From assembly GCF_029767755.1 (NCBI RefSeq), contig NZ_JARUQS010000001.1, forward strand, positions 1,574,502-1,638,501: DNA of 64,000 nucleotides, in the 5' to 3' direction. Shown here one piece after another: positions 46,830-54,847 of this stretch. The translations under genes were made by a program, and so were the position numbers. Positions within the stretch are counted from its first letter, which is position 1; each line of letters starts with the position of its first letter. The DNA comes from Thiomicrorhabdus sp. zzn3 (GTDB taxonomy: Bacteria; Pseudomonadota; Gammaproteobacteria; Thiomicrospirales; Thiomicrospiraceae). A model generated the notes under the pieces. The model had not been told where the DNA came from and searched no databases. It saw only the letters and a program-made list of their open reading frames with translations.

Positions 46830-46837
46830 CAGGCCTG
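46830..46837. repeat. CAGGCCTG palindrome after the DUF3392 gene
   Basis: Intergenic, context CCGAACAGGCCTGCTCAATGG. A partial copy (GGACAGGCCGTTCACC) begins 6 bp later, so this is a tandem of one full and one degenerate copy. Confidence 0.85.
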
Positions 46838-46930
46838 CTCAATGGACAGGCCGTTCACCTCAAGTTTCTATCCCTAGCCTAGGGCAAATACTTAAGCTTT
46901 TCGGACCTCATTAAAGAATCAGGATTTTAT

Positions 46931-47161
46931 ATGGATCAATGGAGTAAACTCTTCTGGCAAGTCGGCGCAATCTTGAGCCTGATATTACTGGTCACTGCGA
47001 TTATGGCTCTTTCAACCTCCGAAAACGGCCGCTTAACGGTGGACGGTTTGCAGGGCATGTCGGGCACCTTCACCCTGCTCTATGATGCCTTGCAATGGGT
47101 GGTCTATCCGTGGCTGGGGTTAGGACTCTATCTGCTGATTCGCTGGTTTCGCCGGCGTTAA
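46931..47161 (+). CDS. Small membrane protein of unknown function
   Basis: Protein of 76 residues with two hydrophobic segments (about 9-28 and 54-70) and a basic end (RWFRRR), so both ends are probably cytoplasmic. I do not recognise a family. AGGA precedes the ATG by 9 bp and the codon choice is similar to that of neighbours, which supports a real gene. It follows the DUF3392 gene after 118 bp and is closed by a hairpin terminator. Confidence 0.6.
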   Translation: MDQWSKLFWQVGAILSLILLVTAIMALSTSENGRLTVDGLQGMSGTFTLLYDALQWVVYPWLGLGLYLLIRWFRRR

Positions 47162-47191
47162 CCCTTTTGGTACCTTGAGTGAAGCCAATAA

Positions 47192-47227
47192 AAAAGCCCG
47201 AGTGCCATCAAGAGCTCTCGAGCTTTT
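47192..47227. terminator. Bidirectional rho-independent terminator
   Basis: Stem of 11 bp with one mismatch (AAAAGCCCGAG at 47192-47202 against CTCGAGCTTTT at 47217-47227), 14-nt loop, with A-run before and T-run after. It separates the small membrane protein gene from the convergent parvulin gene. Confidence 0.75.
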
Positions 47228-47265
47228 GTCATACCAAGGCTCCCGAAGGCGCCTCTTTGTAAGGC

Positions 47266-47544
47266 TTAGCTTCGGCTCGTTACCTGCACCAGGTGGTAAC
47301 CGAACTGGGTTTTCACCGGTCCTTCCACAGAGCCCACTTCGGCGCTGAAGACGACCTTGTCAAACTCGGGCACCATCATCCCTGGACCAAATTGCCCTAA
47401 ATCGCCGCCATTGCGGGAAGAGGGGCATTGCGAATGTTCTTTGGCCACCTCAGCAAAATCCGCACCCTGTTCAATCTGTGCTTTCAATTCATTACATTTC
47501 TCTTCCGAGTCCACCAAAATATGACGTGCCGTAGCTAAGCTCAT
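47266..47544 (-). CDS. ppiC: Parvulin-type peptidyl-prolyl cis-trans isomerase
   Basis: Cytoplasmic single-domain parvulin of 92 residues, the same size as E. coli PpiC (93). The domain is complete: ARHILVDSEEKCNELKAQIEQGADFAEVAKEHSQCPSS is split here only by normal variation, followed by GGDLGQFGPGMMVPEFDKVVF and TQFGYHLVQV. GGAAA precedes the ATG. It is divergent from the mevalonate cluster. Confidence 0.93.
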   Translation of the reverse strand: MSLATARHILVDSEEKCNELKAQIEQGADFAEVAKEHSQCPSSRNGGDLGQFGPGMMVPEFDKVVFSAEVGSVEGPVKTQFGYHLVQVTSRS

Positions 47545-47693
47545 TGCGTTTCCTTTGTATATTGAAAATAGACGTCTCTTAATCGAGATGCCTCTTTTAT
47601 AAAGTCCTTTTTACAAAATTCAACTTTTTAACCACTTTTTAGCCTTTTAAGTTCCGCTTAGATGCCCTTTTCGAGCGTCTACTCACTTAATTT

Positions 47694-47722
47694 ATGACGG
47701 AACCTGTCCTGTCCTTTATAAT
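47694..47722 (+). promoter_or_regulatory. Promoter of the mevalonate cluster, possibly leaderless
   Basis: A perfect -10 box TATAAT at 47717-47722 and ATGACG at 47694-47699 (4 of 6 matches to TTGACA) are 17 bp apart. The ATG of mvaA at 47730 lies only 7 bp after the -10 box, at the expected transcription start, and no ribosome binding site is seen. Confidence 0.55.
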
Positions 47723-47729
47723 AGCCGCT

Positions 47730-48791
47730 ATGAAAAATAACACAGACGTTCAAACCACTTACGCCAGCATTCCAATGCAATCGGTTGGCCCGTTCAAGCT
47801 CATCGGTGACGTTGAAACCGACGACTTGATGGTGCCGATGGCGACCTATGAAACGCCATTATGGCCGTCAGTGGCACGCGGCGCCCGCGTGACCGCCCGC
47901 GCCGGAGGCATTCGCGTGACCGTCGTGGACGAACGCATGACCCGTTCTATTCTGCTCGAAGCGCCTAATGCCGGCATCGCCGCTCTGCGCCTGCGAGAAA
48001 TTCAATTGCGTCATCCAGACTTGCAGGCCGTAGTGGCACAGAGCAGCCGCTTTGCCAAACTGATCGACACTCACTTTCAGGTGGTCGGCAACTTGATTTA
48101 CCTGCGTCTGGAATTCACTACCGGCGATGCCTCCGGCCACAACATGGTCACCAACGCCGCCGACCGTTTGATTCCTTGGCTATTGGAACAGTATAGCGAC
48201 CTGGAGTATGTCTCCATCTCGGCCAACTACTGTACCGACAAAAAAGTGTCCGCCGTCAACGGCATCCTCGGGCGCGGCAAATATGTGGTGTGCGAAACGA
48301 CGATTCCGCGCAAACTGTGCCAACGCTACCTGAAAACCACACCGGAAGCGATTACCGACCTCCACATCAAAAAAGACCTGATCGGCAGCATTGTCTCCGG
48401 AGGACTGCGTTCGGCGAATGCGCATGTCGCCAATATGCTGCTGGGTTTCTATCTGGCAACCGGTCAGGACGCCGCCAATATTGTCGAAGGATCGCAAGCG
48501 ATCAATCATGTTGAAGTCACTGCAGATGGCGACCTCTATTTTTCGACCACGCTGCCCAACCTGATTGTGGGTACAGTCGGTAATGGTAAAGGCCTTGATT
48601 TTGTCGTGGATAACCTGCAGCAGCTCGGCTGCGACGACAAGCAGGCTGAACCCGGTGCCAATGCTCGCCGTTTAGCCTGTATTGCCGGAGCCACCGCGCT
48701 GTGCGGCGAACTGTCGCTGCTGGCGGCCCAGACCAATCCCGGCGAATTGATGGCCGCTCATATCAAGCTGGAACGCGCGGCCCAGAGCTGA
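47730..48791 (+). CDS. mvaA: Hydroxymethylglutaryl-CoA reductase
   Basis: Reduces HMG-CoA to mevalonate with NAD(P)H. The 353-residue protein shows catalytic and cofactor elements in an unusual spelling: the Glu region MATYETPLW, the dinucleotide motif TTGDASGHNM (usual form D-A-M-G-x-N), SANYCTDKKVSAVNG with the catalytic Lys, GQDAANIVEGSQ with the Asp, TVGNGKGL and a C-terminal His in MAAHIKLER. The D-A-S-G-H-N spelling is outside the classic class I and class II patterns I know. The frame opens at 47694, but the promoter position argues for the ATG at 47730. First gene of the mevalonate cluster. Confidence 0.9.
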   Translation: MKNNTDVQTTYASIPMQSVGPFKLIGDVETDDLMVPMATYETPLWPSVARGARVTARAGGIRVTVVDERMTRSILLEAPNAGIAALRLREIQLRHPDLQAVVAQSSRFAKLIDTHFQVVGNLIYLRLEFTTGDASGHNMVTNAADRLIPWLLEQYSDLEYVSISANYCTDKKVSAVNGILGRGKYVVCETTIPRKLCQRYLKTTPEAITDLHIKKDLIGSIVSGGLRSANAHVANMLLGFYLATGQDAANIVEGSQAINHVEVTADGDLYFSTTLPNLIVGTVGNGKGLDFVVDNLQQLGCDDKQAEPGANARRLACIAGATALCGELSLLAAQTNPGELMAAHIKLERAAQS

Positions 48792-48806
48792 CCGTCGGAG
48801 AGTGGA

Positions 48807-49835
48807 ATGAGCCAAATTACCCAGCGTAAACAGGATCACATCGATGCGGTTCTAAACGATCCACAGGTGGAGCGCCAACAGAGCGAATTCGACTCAATTC
48901 GCCTGGTTCATCGCGCCCTACCGGAACTGGATTTTAACACGCTGGATACTTCCATTGAATTTCTGGACCGACGCATTGCGCTTCCATTTATGATCGCCTC
49001 GATGACCGGCGGAGCGGCCGACAATCTGCAACAGATTAACCGTCACCTGGCGGAAGCCGCCGAAGCATGTCAGGTGCCGATGGCGGTCGGGTCGCAGAGA
49101 ACGATGATCTTAGATTCATCGGCGCAAAAGAGTTTTGATATTCGCCGCTATGCACCGAGCGTGCCTTTGATCGCCAACCTCGGTGCGGTACAACTCAATT
49201 ACGGTTTTGACCTCGATGAAGCACGCCGCGCCGTCGATTTTCTGCAAGCCGATGCCCTGTATTTACACCTCAATCCACTGCAAGAACGTATTCAGCCGGA
49301 GGGCGACACCAATTTTGCCGGACTGGCAGAGAAAATCCATCGACTCACCTCTGAGCTTGAGGTTCCGGTGATTCTGAAAGAAGTCGGGTGCGGACTCTCC
49401 GCCGCCGACATTGAACTTGGCCTGCAAGCGGGCATCACGCACTTTGATGTTGCTGGCCGCGGCGGCACCTCTTGGAGCCGAATTGAAGCACACCGTGCCG
49501 ACAACAACCTCGGCCTCCTGTTTCAGGACTGGGGATTAACCACACTGGAATCGTTACAGCAGGCCCGAGACTATCAATCTCAAGCGACTTTTATCGCCAG
49601 TGGCGGCATACGAAACGGGCTGGATATGATAAAAGCTGTTATAATGGGGGGTCGGTTGTGTGGTGTTGCTGCACCTTTGCTGGCCCCGGCCATGGATTCA
49701 ACGCACAGCGTGATCACACTGATTGACCAATTTAAGCAGGAATTTGCGACGGCGCAATTCCTGTTAGGTATCGGACAAGCCGATGCCCTTCACCTAAACC
49801 ATTCCTTGGTTCTATCCCAGAACACTGCAAGGTGA
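48807..49835 (+). CDS. fni: Type 2 isopentenyl-diphosphate delta-isomerase
   Basis: FMN- and NAD(P)H-dependent isomerase of isopentenyl and dimethylallyl diphosphate. The 342-residue protein has the family blocks RKQDHIDAVL at the start, FMIASMTGGAADNLQQINRHLAEAAE, MAVGSQRTM, LYLHLNPLQERIQPEGDTNF (His and Gln of the active site) and VILKEVGCGLSAADIELGLQ. It starts 15 bp after mvaA behind a GGAGAG ribosome binding site. It is the last step of the pathway, placed second in the cluster. Confidence 0.95.
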   Translation: MSQITQRKQDHIDAVLNDPQVERQQSEFDSIRLVHRALPELDFNTLDTSIEFLDRRIALPFMIASMTGGAADNLQQINRHLAEAAEACQVPMAVGSQRTMILDSSAQKSFDIRRYAPSVPLIANLGAVQLNYGFDLDEARRAVDFLQADALYLHLNPLQERIQPEGDTNFAGLAEKIHRLTSELEVPVILKEVGCGLSAADIELGLQAGITHFDVAGRGGTSWSRIEAHRADNNLGLLFQDWGLTTLESLQQARDYQSQATFIASGGIRNGLDMIKAVIMGGRLCGVAAPLLAPAMDSTHSVITLIDQFKQEFATAQFLLGIGQADALHLNHSLVLSQNTAR

Positions 49836-49937
49836 AACGGTGAAGCGTACGCGGAATGACGCCAGACAAAATACAATAGGCCCATTCGAAAACAGACCAA
49901 ATTTAAGCGAATAACGGCTTTTTAAACAGCTTGAAAT

Positions 49938-51101
49938 ATGAACGTAGGCATAGACTTAATCCATTTTTCCACTTCAGACTACTACTTAGGCCTTGATGTC
50001 TTTGCTGAAGAAAAAAATATCGACGTTGATAAATTTTATATTGGAATCGGCCAGGAAAAAATGTCCATCGCCCCGCCGGACGAGGATGTCGTCAGTCTTG
50101 CCGCGAAAGCCGCCGCCCCGATCCTGCAACAGGTCGAAAAAGAACAGATCAGTGCCATTTTGTTTGCCACCGAATCCGGAGTGGATCAATCCAAATCCGC
50201 AGGCGTCTTCCTGCACGGTCTGCTGGGGTTGTCGCCACGTTGCCGAGTGGTTGAATTCAAACACGCCTGTTATTCCGGCGCGGCGGCTCTGCAAATGGCT
50301 ACGGCTATGGTGCGCGCCAATCCGAAAGAAAAAATTCTCGTGATTGCGGCCGATATCGCCAAATACGATGTCGACACTTCAGGTGAAGCCACTCAAGGCT
50401 GTGGTGCCGTGGCCATGCTGATTACCGAATCGCCGCGAATCATTGCCATTGAACCCGGTTCAGGCTACCACACCGAGGACGTCATGGATTTTTGGCGGCC
50501 TAATCAGCGCAAAACCGCACTGGTAGATGGCAAGTATTCAACCAAAGTTTACCTGAACAGTCTCAAACAGGCGTGGCAACACTTTACCGAAGAGACTGGT
50601 CGCACCTTTGCCGACATCAATCATTTCTGCTACCACATTCCATTTACCAAAATGGCTGAAAAAGCCCACCAAACCCTGGCTAAAGTTGCAGGTGTCAAAC
50701 TGACTCCGGAAACATTCAAGGCACAGACTCTGCCAAGCCAAGTTTATAACCGTGTCGTGGGCAACAGCTACAGTGCTTCGCTGTTTGTCGGTTTCTGCTC
50801 CTTGCTGGATAATCTCAAAGAGGACCTGGCGGACCGTCGAGTCAGCTTTTTCAGCTACGGTTCCGGATGTGTCGCCGAATTCTTTACCGGTTTGATGCAA
50901 CCTGGTTATCAGACCGTATTGATGAGCAGCAGCCATCAAACACAGATTGAACAGCGTCAACCTTTAACCTATCAGCAGTATCTGGCGTTTTACCACCAGG
51001 TCGACGATAACGTGGACAATATTGAGTTTGAACACCTGAACAAGGGGCCTTACCGCTTGGCTGGAATCAAAGATCATAAACGCTACTATGAGGCGGTGTA
51101 G
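49938..51101 (+). CDS. mvaS: Hydroxymethylglutaryl-CoA synthase
   Basis: Condenses acetyl-CoA and acetoacetyl-CoA to HMG-CoA. The 387-residue protein has the catalytic triad at the same positions as the well-studied Gram-positive enzymes: Glu79 (FATESGVDQSKSAG), Cys111 (EFKHACYSGAAAL) and His233 (HFCYHIPFTKMAEKA). YSASLFVGFCSLL and SYGSGCVAEFF follow near the C-terminus. It begins 102 bp after fni with a weak ribosome binding site; the gap contains a degenerate repeat copy near 49878. No acetoacetyl-CoA thiolase gene is seen in the window. Confidence 0.95.
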   Translation: MNVGIDLIHFSTSDYYLGLDVFAEEKNIDVDKFYIGIGQEKMSIAPPDEDVVSLAAKAAAPILQQVEKEQISAILFATESGVDQSKSAGVFLHGLLGLSPRCRVVEFKHACYSGAAALQMATAMVRANPKEKILVIAADIAKYDVDTSGEATQGCGAVAMLITESPRIIAIEPGSGYHTEDVMDFWRPNQRKTALVDGKYSTKVYLNSLKQAWQHFTEETGRTFADINHFCYHIPFTKMAEKAHQTLAKVAGVKLTPETFKAQTLPSQVYNRVVGNSYSASLFVGFCSLLDNLKEDLADRRVSFFSYGSGCVAEFFTGLMQPGYQTVLMSSSHQTQIEQRQPLTYQQYLAFYHQVDDNVDNIEFEHLNKGPYRLAGIKDHKRYYEAV

Positions 51102-51193
51102 CGCCAATCAGCATAACAGGGTTCAGTACATAAAGCCTGCCCTGTGAAAACGTCAACAGGATGGACTACCGGGTATTCGTGAGGAAATTGGGC

Positions 51194-52246
51194 ATGACAA
51201 CACGCTGTACCGTTCCGGCCAAACTGATTCTCAGCGGTGAACACGCAGTACTCTACGGTGTGCCCGCTCTCAGCCTGGCGATCGATCTGCCTACACGCTG
51301 TACCATCGAACACCTGCCGACAACGGATGCCCAAACTACTCCGCTTTCCTTCACGGCCAATCTCACAGATTTCGCCCAATCCAAAACGCTTTCCGCGGAG
51401 CAATGGCTAACGCGTGTTGACGAGATTAAACATCGTTTCAAGCTGTTTAAACAGGGAAAGCTATCCATCGATCAGGTTTTAAAAACGCCTTTTGACCTTA
51501 TCTGGGTCACTTTGGATGCGTTTTATCAACACCACCACCTGGCCTCTGGCACCTGGAAGATTCATATTGAATCCGATTCTTTGATCGGACGGGGCCTGGG
51601 GAGCTCTGCGGCGGTCATCGTCAGCTTGCTTTCAGCTCTTAAAACACAGCACGGTCTGGCATTATCCAAACAGCAATTGCTGTCGCTCTCTAAAGAGGTG
51701 GAGACTTACCAACACGGCCGTTCCAGCGGAGTGGATCCGGCCACCTTGATCTATGCTGGTCTGCTCAAATATCGCATGGATGCCGAACCGGTACCACTGG
51801 CACAGACCTCATCCCTTCCGCTACCAGCTTGGCTGATTGATACCGGCAGACCGCAAAGCGGCACCGGCGAGTGCGTCGAATTCGTAAAACGCTTTACTGA
51901 CGATGCCAACCTATGGGGATCCTTTGCTCAGGTGGAGGAGCAAATTGAACAGGCCTGGTCAGAAAACAATGCTGCCGGATTAAAAGAAGGCATCCGTATG
52001 AATCAACGTTTGTTAAAGCAGGTTGGTGTCGTCCCGAACTCCATCGATGGTTTCATTCAACGCTTGGAAAACGACTATGATGCGGCAGTCAAAGTCTGCG
52101 GTGCCGGTGCCATCTATGGTGCCAGTGCCGGCATTCTGCTCTGTTTGAGCGACCAAGATCCGACAGAGCTTTGTCAGCAGAACCACTACCGCTGCTATCG
52201 GATTCAGTCTCAAAGCCACGGAGTGCAATGTGAAACCCTCAATTAA
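51194..52246 (+). CDS. mvk: GHMP kinase, probable mevalonate kinase
   Basis: ATP-dependent kinase of 350 residues. GHMP motifs: CTVPAKLILSGEHAVLYGVPAL (motif 1, shortened here by first residues), GRGLGSSAAVIVSLL (phosphate-binding motif 2) and KVCGAGAIYGASAG near the C-terminus (motif 3). HGRSSGVDPATLIYAG holds the catalytic-type Asp. Motif 1 with G-E-H-A-V-x-Y-G is typical of mevalonate kinase. The ATG at 51194 follows GAGGAAA. The next gene overlaps by 17 bp and also looks like a mevalonate kinase, so which of the two is the phosphomevalonate kinase is not certain. Confidence 0.85.
   Translation: MTTRCTVPAKLILSGEHAVLYGVPALSLAIDLPTRCTIEHLPTTDAQTTPLSFTANLTDFAQSKTLSAEQWLTRVDEIKHRFKLFKQGKLSIDQVLKTPFDLIWVTLDAFYQHHHLASGTWKIHIESDSLIGRGLGSSAAVIVSLLSALKTQHGLALSKQQLLSLSKEVETYQHGRSSGVDPATLIYAGLLKYRMDAEPVPLAQTSSLPLPAWLIDTGRPQSGTGECVEFVKRFTDDANLWGSFAQVEEQIEQAWSENNAAGLKEGIRMNQRLLKQVGVVPNSIDGFIQRLENDYDAAVKVCGAGAIYGASAGILLCLSDQDPTELCQQNHYRCYRIQSQSHGVQCETLN
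51950..51957. repeat. CAGGCCTG palindrome in mvk
   Basis: Context TTGAACAGGCCTGGTCAGAA, read as E-Q-A-W-S. Confidence 0.85.
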
Positions 52247-53267
52247 AGAACCGTTCGACAACTGGATCAGCCGCGCTCCCGCCAACCTCATGCTGCTCGG
52301 CGAACACAGCGTAGTCTACGGCCAACCCGCGTTGGCGTGCAGCGTGGACCGTTTTATTGAAATGGAGTGGCAACGCACGGACGACAGTATCATCTGCATC
52401 GATTCCGCTCTTGGGCAATACAGTTTTACCCTCACGGAACTGAAAAACGAGAGTAGCAAACTGGATCACCCCAAGCTACGCTTTGTGCTGCATGCGTTAA
52501 AAACCTTTGCCGGCGATCTTGAGCACGGTTTGCAAATTGAGATCCGCAGTGAATTTTCAGATACCATCGGGTTAGGCAGTTCCGCCGCAGTCCTCGCCGC
52601 GACGCTGGTCGGGCTAAACCAAATCACCCAACTGAATCATGACCTGGCCGCCCTGTTTGCGCTGGGGCACCAAATTATTCTGCAAATTCAAGGACGTGGT
52701 TCCGGCACGGATCTGGCGGCGAGCCTCAACGGCGGTGTGCTGTTTTTCGAACCTCAAAATTCGAACAGGCCTGCTCAATTTCACTCCATCGAACAACATC
52801 CGCTTGAACGGATCACGCTGATTTACAGCGGTTACAAGACCTCAACCGCCGAGGTATTGCAGCATGTCGCCGAACATTGGCAGTCACAGCCCGATTTACT
52901 GGAGCAACTTTATGCGTTGATGGGCAACACCACACGTCAAGCCATGCAGGCGTTGACTGAAGGGCAGTTCAAGGAGTTTTTTGCACTGTGCAACGTCTAT
53001 CAAGGATTGATGGATGCTTTGGGGGTTAGCGACGCAACTCTGTCACAACTGGTTTATCAACTGCGCGCCAGAAATAACATTCAGGCCGCCAAAATTTCCG
53101 GTTCCGGGCTGGGTGACTGCGTCATCGGTTTCGGCAGCCTGGATACTCACAACGCGCCGAGCTCTCAATCTAATCCTCTTTTAAACGATTACTTACAGCT
53201 TGACGTTGGAGTCACGCCTGTTGGCGCCCACTGTGACCCTCTGACGACAAAACGTTCAGCTGACTAA
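52230..53267 (+). CDS. GHMP kinase, probable phosphomevalonate kinase
   Basis: Kinase of 345 residues, a paralogue of the preceding gene. Motif 1 is SRAPANLMLLGEHSVVYGQ, motif 2 TIGLGSSAAVLAATL, then QGRGSGTDLAASLNGGVLFF and motif 3 AAKISGSGLGDCVIGFG. By elimination it should supply the phosphomevalonate kinase step, and RGSGTDLAAS is closer to that group than the equivalent in the first kinase. However, motif 1 is of mevalonate kinase type. It starts at GTG after GGAGTG, inside the last 17 bp of the previous gene, so translation is coupled. Confidence 0.75.
   Translation: MKPSIKEPFDNWISRAPANLMLLGEHSVVYGQPALACSVDRFIEMEWQRTDDSIICIDSALGQYSFTLTELKNESSKLDHPKLRFVLHALKTFAGDLEHGLQIEIRSEFSDTIGLGSSAAVLAATLVGLNQITQLNHDLAALFALGHQIILQIQGRGSGTDLAASLNGGVLFFEPQNSNRPAQFHSIEQHPLERITLIYSGYKTSTAEVLQHVAEHWQSQPDLLEQLYALMGNTTRQAMQALTEGQFKEFFALCNVYQGLMDALGVSDATLSQLVYQLRARNNIQAAKISGSGLGDCVIGFGSLDTHNAPSSQSNPLLNDYLQLDVGVTPVGAHCDPLTTKRSAD
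52766..52773. repeat. CAGGCCTG palindrome in the second GHMP kinase gene
   Basis: Context TCGAACAGGCCTGCTCAATT, read as N-R-P-A-Q, the only copy in this frame. Confidence 0.85.
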
Positions 53268-53299
53268 CTCATATAAATAATGGCTGCAAAATAACGACT

Positions 53300-54337
53300 A
53301 TGAAAGACTTCTCTCAAAGCGCCTCACTTTCGCCACAAGCTTTTGTCAACCAGGTGATTGGTCACCGTAGCGGTGTGAATGCCTTCAGCCAAGCCAAAAG
53401 CCGCGGTTTTGGCGAAGCGCCGGTCAATATCGCTTTAAGCAAATACTGGGGAAAACGGGAAACCTCCCTCAACCTGCCGATTAATGGCAGCGTTTCCATC
53501 AGCTTACCGGGCCTGGGCACCCAGACAGAACTGGCGCTTTCCGAGGGAAAACACGACCAAATCGTGCTCAACGATCATACGCTTGAACCGCACGCAGCCT
53601 TTGCTCAGCGCTTGAGTCGTTTTTTGAACCTGTTTCGCCCGACAGAACACACCATTTTCCAGGTCGACACCCATAACACGGTACCCACGGCGGCCGGACT
53701 GGCATCCTCCGCCTCCGGCTACGCCGCCCTAGTACTGGCCCTGGACGACCTGTTCCAATGGCAATTGTCCACAGACAAGCTCTCTTTGCTGGCCCGACTT
53801 GGCAGTGGCAGCGCCTGCCGCTCACTCTATCCGGGGTTTGCTATTTGGCACCGCGGTGAGCGCAGTGATGGATTGGACAGCTATGCAGAAGCGATCGACA
53901 CCACTTGGCCCGATCTGTGTATTGGCTTACTCAAAGTGGATATTGGCGAAAAAGCCGTAGGCTCTACCGTCGGCATGCAGCAAACCGTAGAAACCTGTGA
54001 ACTCTACCAGGCCTGGCCGGAACAAGCGGAAAACGATCTGAAAAGCATCCAAGCCGCCATTCTTGAGCAGGATTTTGAACGTCTTGGACAAACGGCAGAA
54101 CACAACGCCATGAGCATGCACGCGACCATGATGGCGACTTGGCCGCCTATCCTATACTGGCAACCGGAATCAGTAGCGGCCATGCAACAGGTTTGGCAAC
54201 TTCGCCAGCAGGGAGTTGCGGTCTACTTCACCATGGATGCCGGACCGAACCTAAAACTGTTGTTCCTAAAACAAGAAAAGCCTGCAATTATGCAGGCTTT
54301 TGGAAAGATTGACGTCATTGAACCGTTTGCAATTTGA
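53300..54337 (+). CDS. mvaD: Diphosphomevalonate decarboxylase
   Basis: Converts mevalonate diphosphate to isopentenyl diphosphate. The 345-residue protein has all signature blocks: VNIALSKYWGKRETSLNLP near residue 40, TAAGLASSASGYAALVLAL near residue 130, GSGSACRSLYPGFAIW, HNAMSMHATMMATWPPI and YFTMDAGPNLKLLF (catalytic Asp). It closes the mevalonate cluster. A perfect hairpin lies inside its last codons (see the terminator entry). Weak ribosome binding site, 32 bp after the second kinase stop. Confidence 0.95.
   Translation: MKDFSQSASLSPQAFVNQVIGHRSGVNAFSQAKSRGFGEAPVNIALSKYWGKRETSLNLPINGSVSISLPGLGTQTELALSEGKHDQIVLNDHTLEPHAAFAQRLSRFLNLFRPTEHTIFQVDTHNTVPTAAGLASSASGYAALVLALDDLFQWQLSTDKLSLLARLGSGSACRSLYPGFAIWHRGERSDGLDSYAEAIDTTWPDLCIGLLKVDIGEKAVGSTVGMQQTVETCELYQAWPEQAENDLKSIQAAILEQDFERLGQTAEHNAMSMHATMMATWPPILYWQPESVAAMQQVWQLRQQGVAVYFTMDAGPNLKLLFLKQEKPAIMQAFGKIDVIEPFAI
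54008..54015. repeat. CAGGCCTG palindrome in mvaD
   Basis: Context ACCAGGCCTGGCCGG, read as Y-Q-A-W-P. Confidence 0.7.
54276..54301. terminator. Perfect hairpin inside the end of mvaD
   Basis: AAAAGCCTGCA (54276-54286) and TGCAGGCTTTT (54291-54301) form an 11-bp perfect stem with a 4-nt loop and a terminal T-run. It lies 36 bp before the mvaD stop and works in both directions, so it can end mvaD transcription early or stop antisense reading from the sspB side (sspB ends at 54368). Confidence 0.7.
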
Positions 54338-54367
54338 TCACAAATAGGTTCTTCACTATCGGCTTGG

Positions 54368-54847
54368 CTACTTCACAATAGAAAGACTGGGCTTTTTGCC
54401 GTTTTTGCCGTTTTTCGTCGCCTTAGCGGTTTTGTCTGACGAAGAAGCGTCGCCCTCGGATGCCTTCTCCGCCGATTTGACCGCACTTAGGGTCGTGGCT
54501 CGAGAGGTCTCATGCTCACCTTCGATCTCATCGGGATAAGGCTCTGGAGGAAATGGCATCCCTTGACCGTTTTCACGCGCAAAAATCGCCAATACGGCTT
54601 CAGGTGGAAAACCGACTTCCTGCTCAATGCCCTGGAAACGGGCCTTGAATGAAAACCAATCATTATGCATCTGCAGGCCCACCACGGCCGAAGGCGAGAC
54701 ATTCAGCACAATCACGCCGTCCTGGGCGAACTGCTGCGGCACACGAATCCCCGGATAATTAGCATCCACCTGAACGTGCGGAGTCCATTCATTGTCCACC
54801 ATCCACTCGTACATTGCGCGGATAATATAAGGACGATTGGAAATCAT
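54368..54847 (-). CDS. sspB: ClpXP protease specificity-enhancing factor SspB
   Basis: Adaptor that binds ssrA-tagged proteins and delivers them to ClpXP. The 159-residue protein has the conserved N-terminal domain (RPYIIRAMYEWMVDNEWTPHVQVDANYPGIRVPQQF shortened here by its ends: start RPYIIRAMYEWM, middle DANYPGIRVP), then GVIVLNVSPSAVVGLQMHND and FKARFQGI. A long polar linker with many Ser and Lys leads to a short tail ending KPSLSIVK, the ClpX-binding peptide. Overlaps the sspA stop (TGATG), as in other gammaproteobacteria. Confidence 0.95.
   Translation of the reverse strand: MISNRPYIIRAMYEWMVDNEWTPHVQVDANYPGIRVPQQFAQDGVIVLNVSPSAVVGLQMHNDWFSFKARFQGIEQEVGFPPEAVLAIFARENGQGMPFPPEPYPDEIEGEHETSRATTLSAVKSAEKASEGDASSSDKTAKATKNGKNGKKPSLSIVK

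Noticed and set aside
46872-46884. CCCTAGcCTAGGG near the small membrane protein gene
   Set aside because: Short and single; no second copy or consistent position to suggest function.
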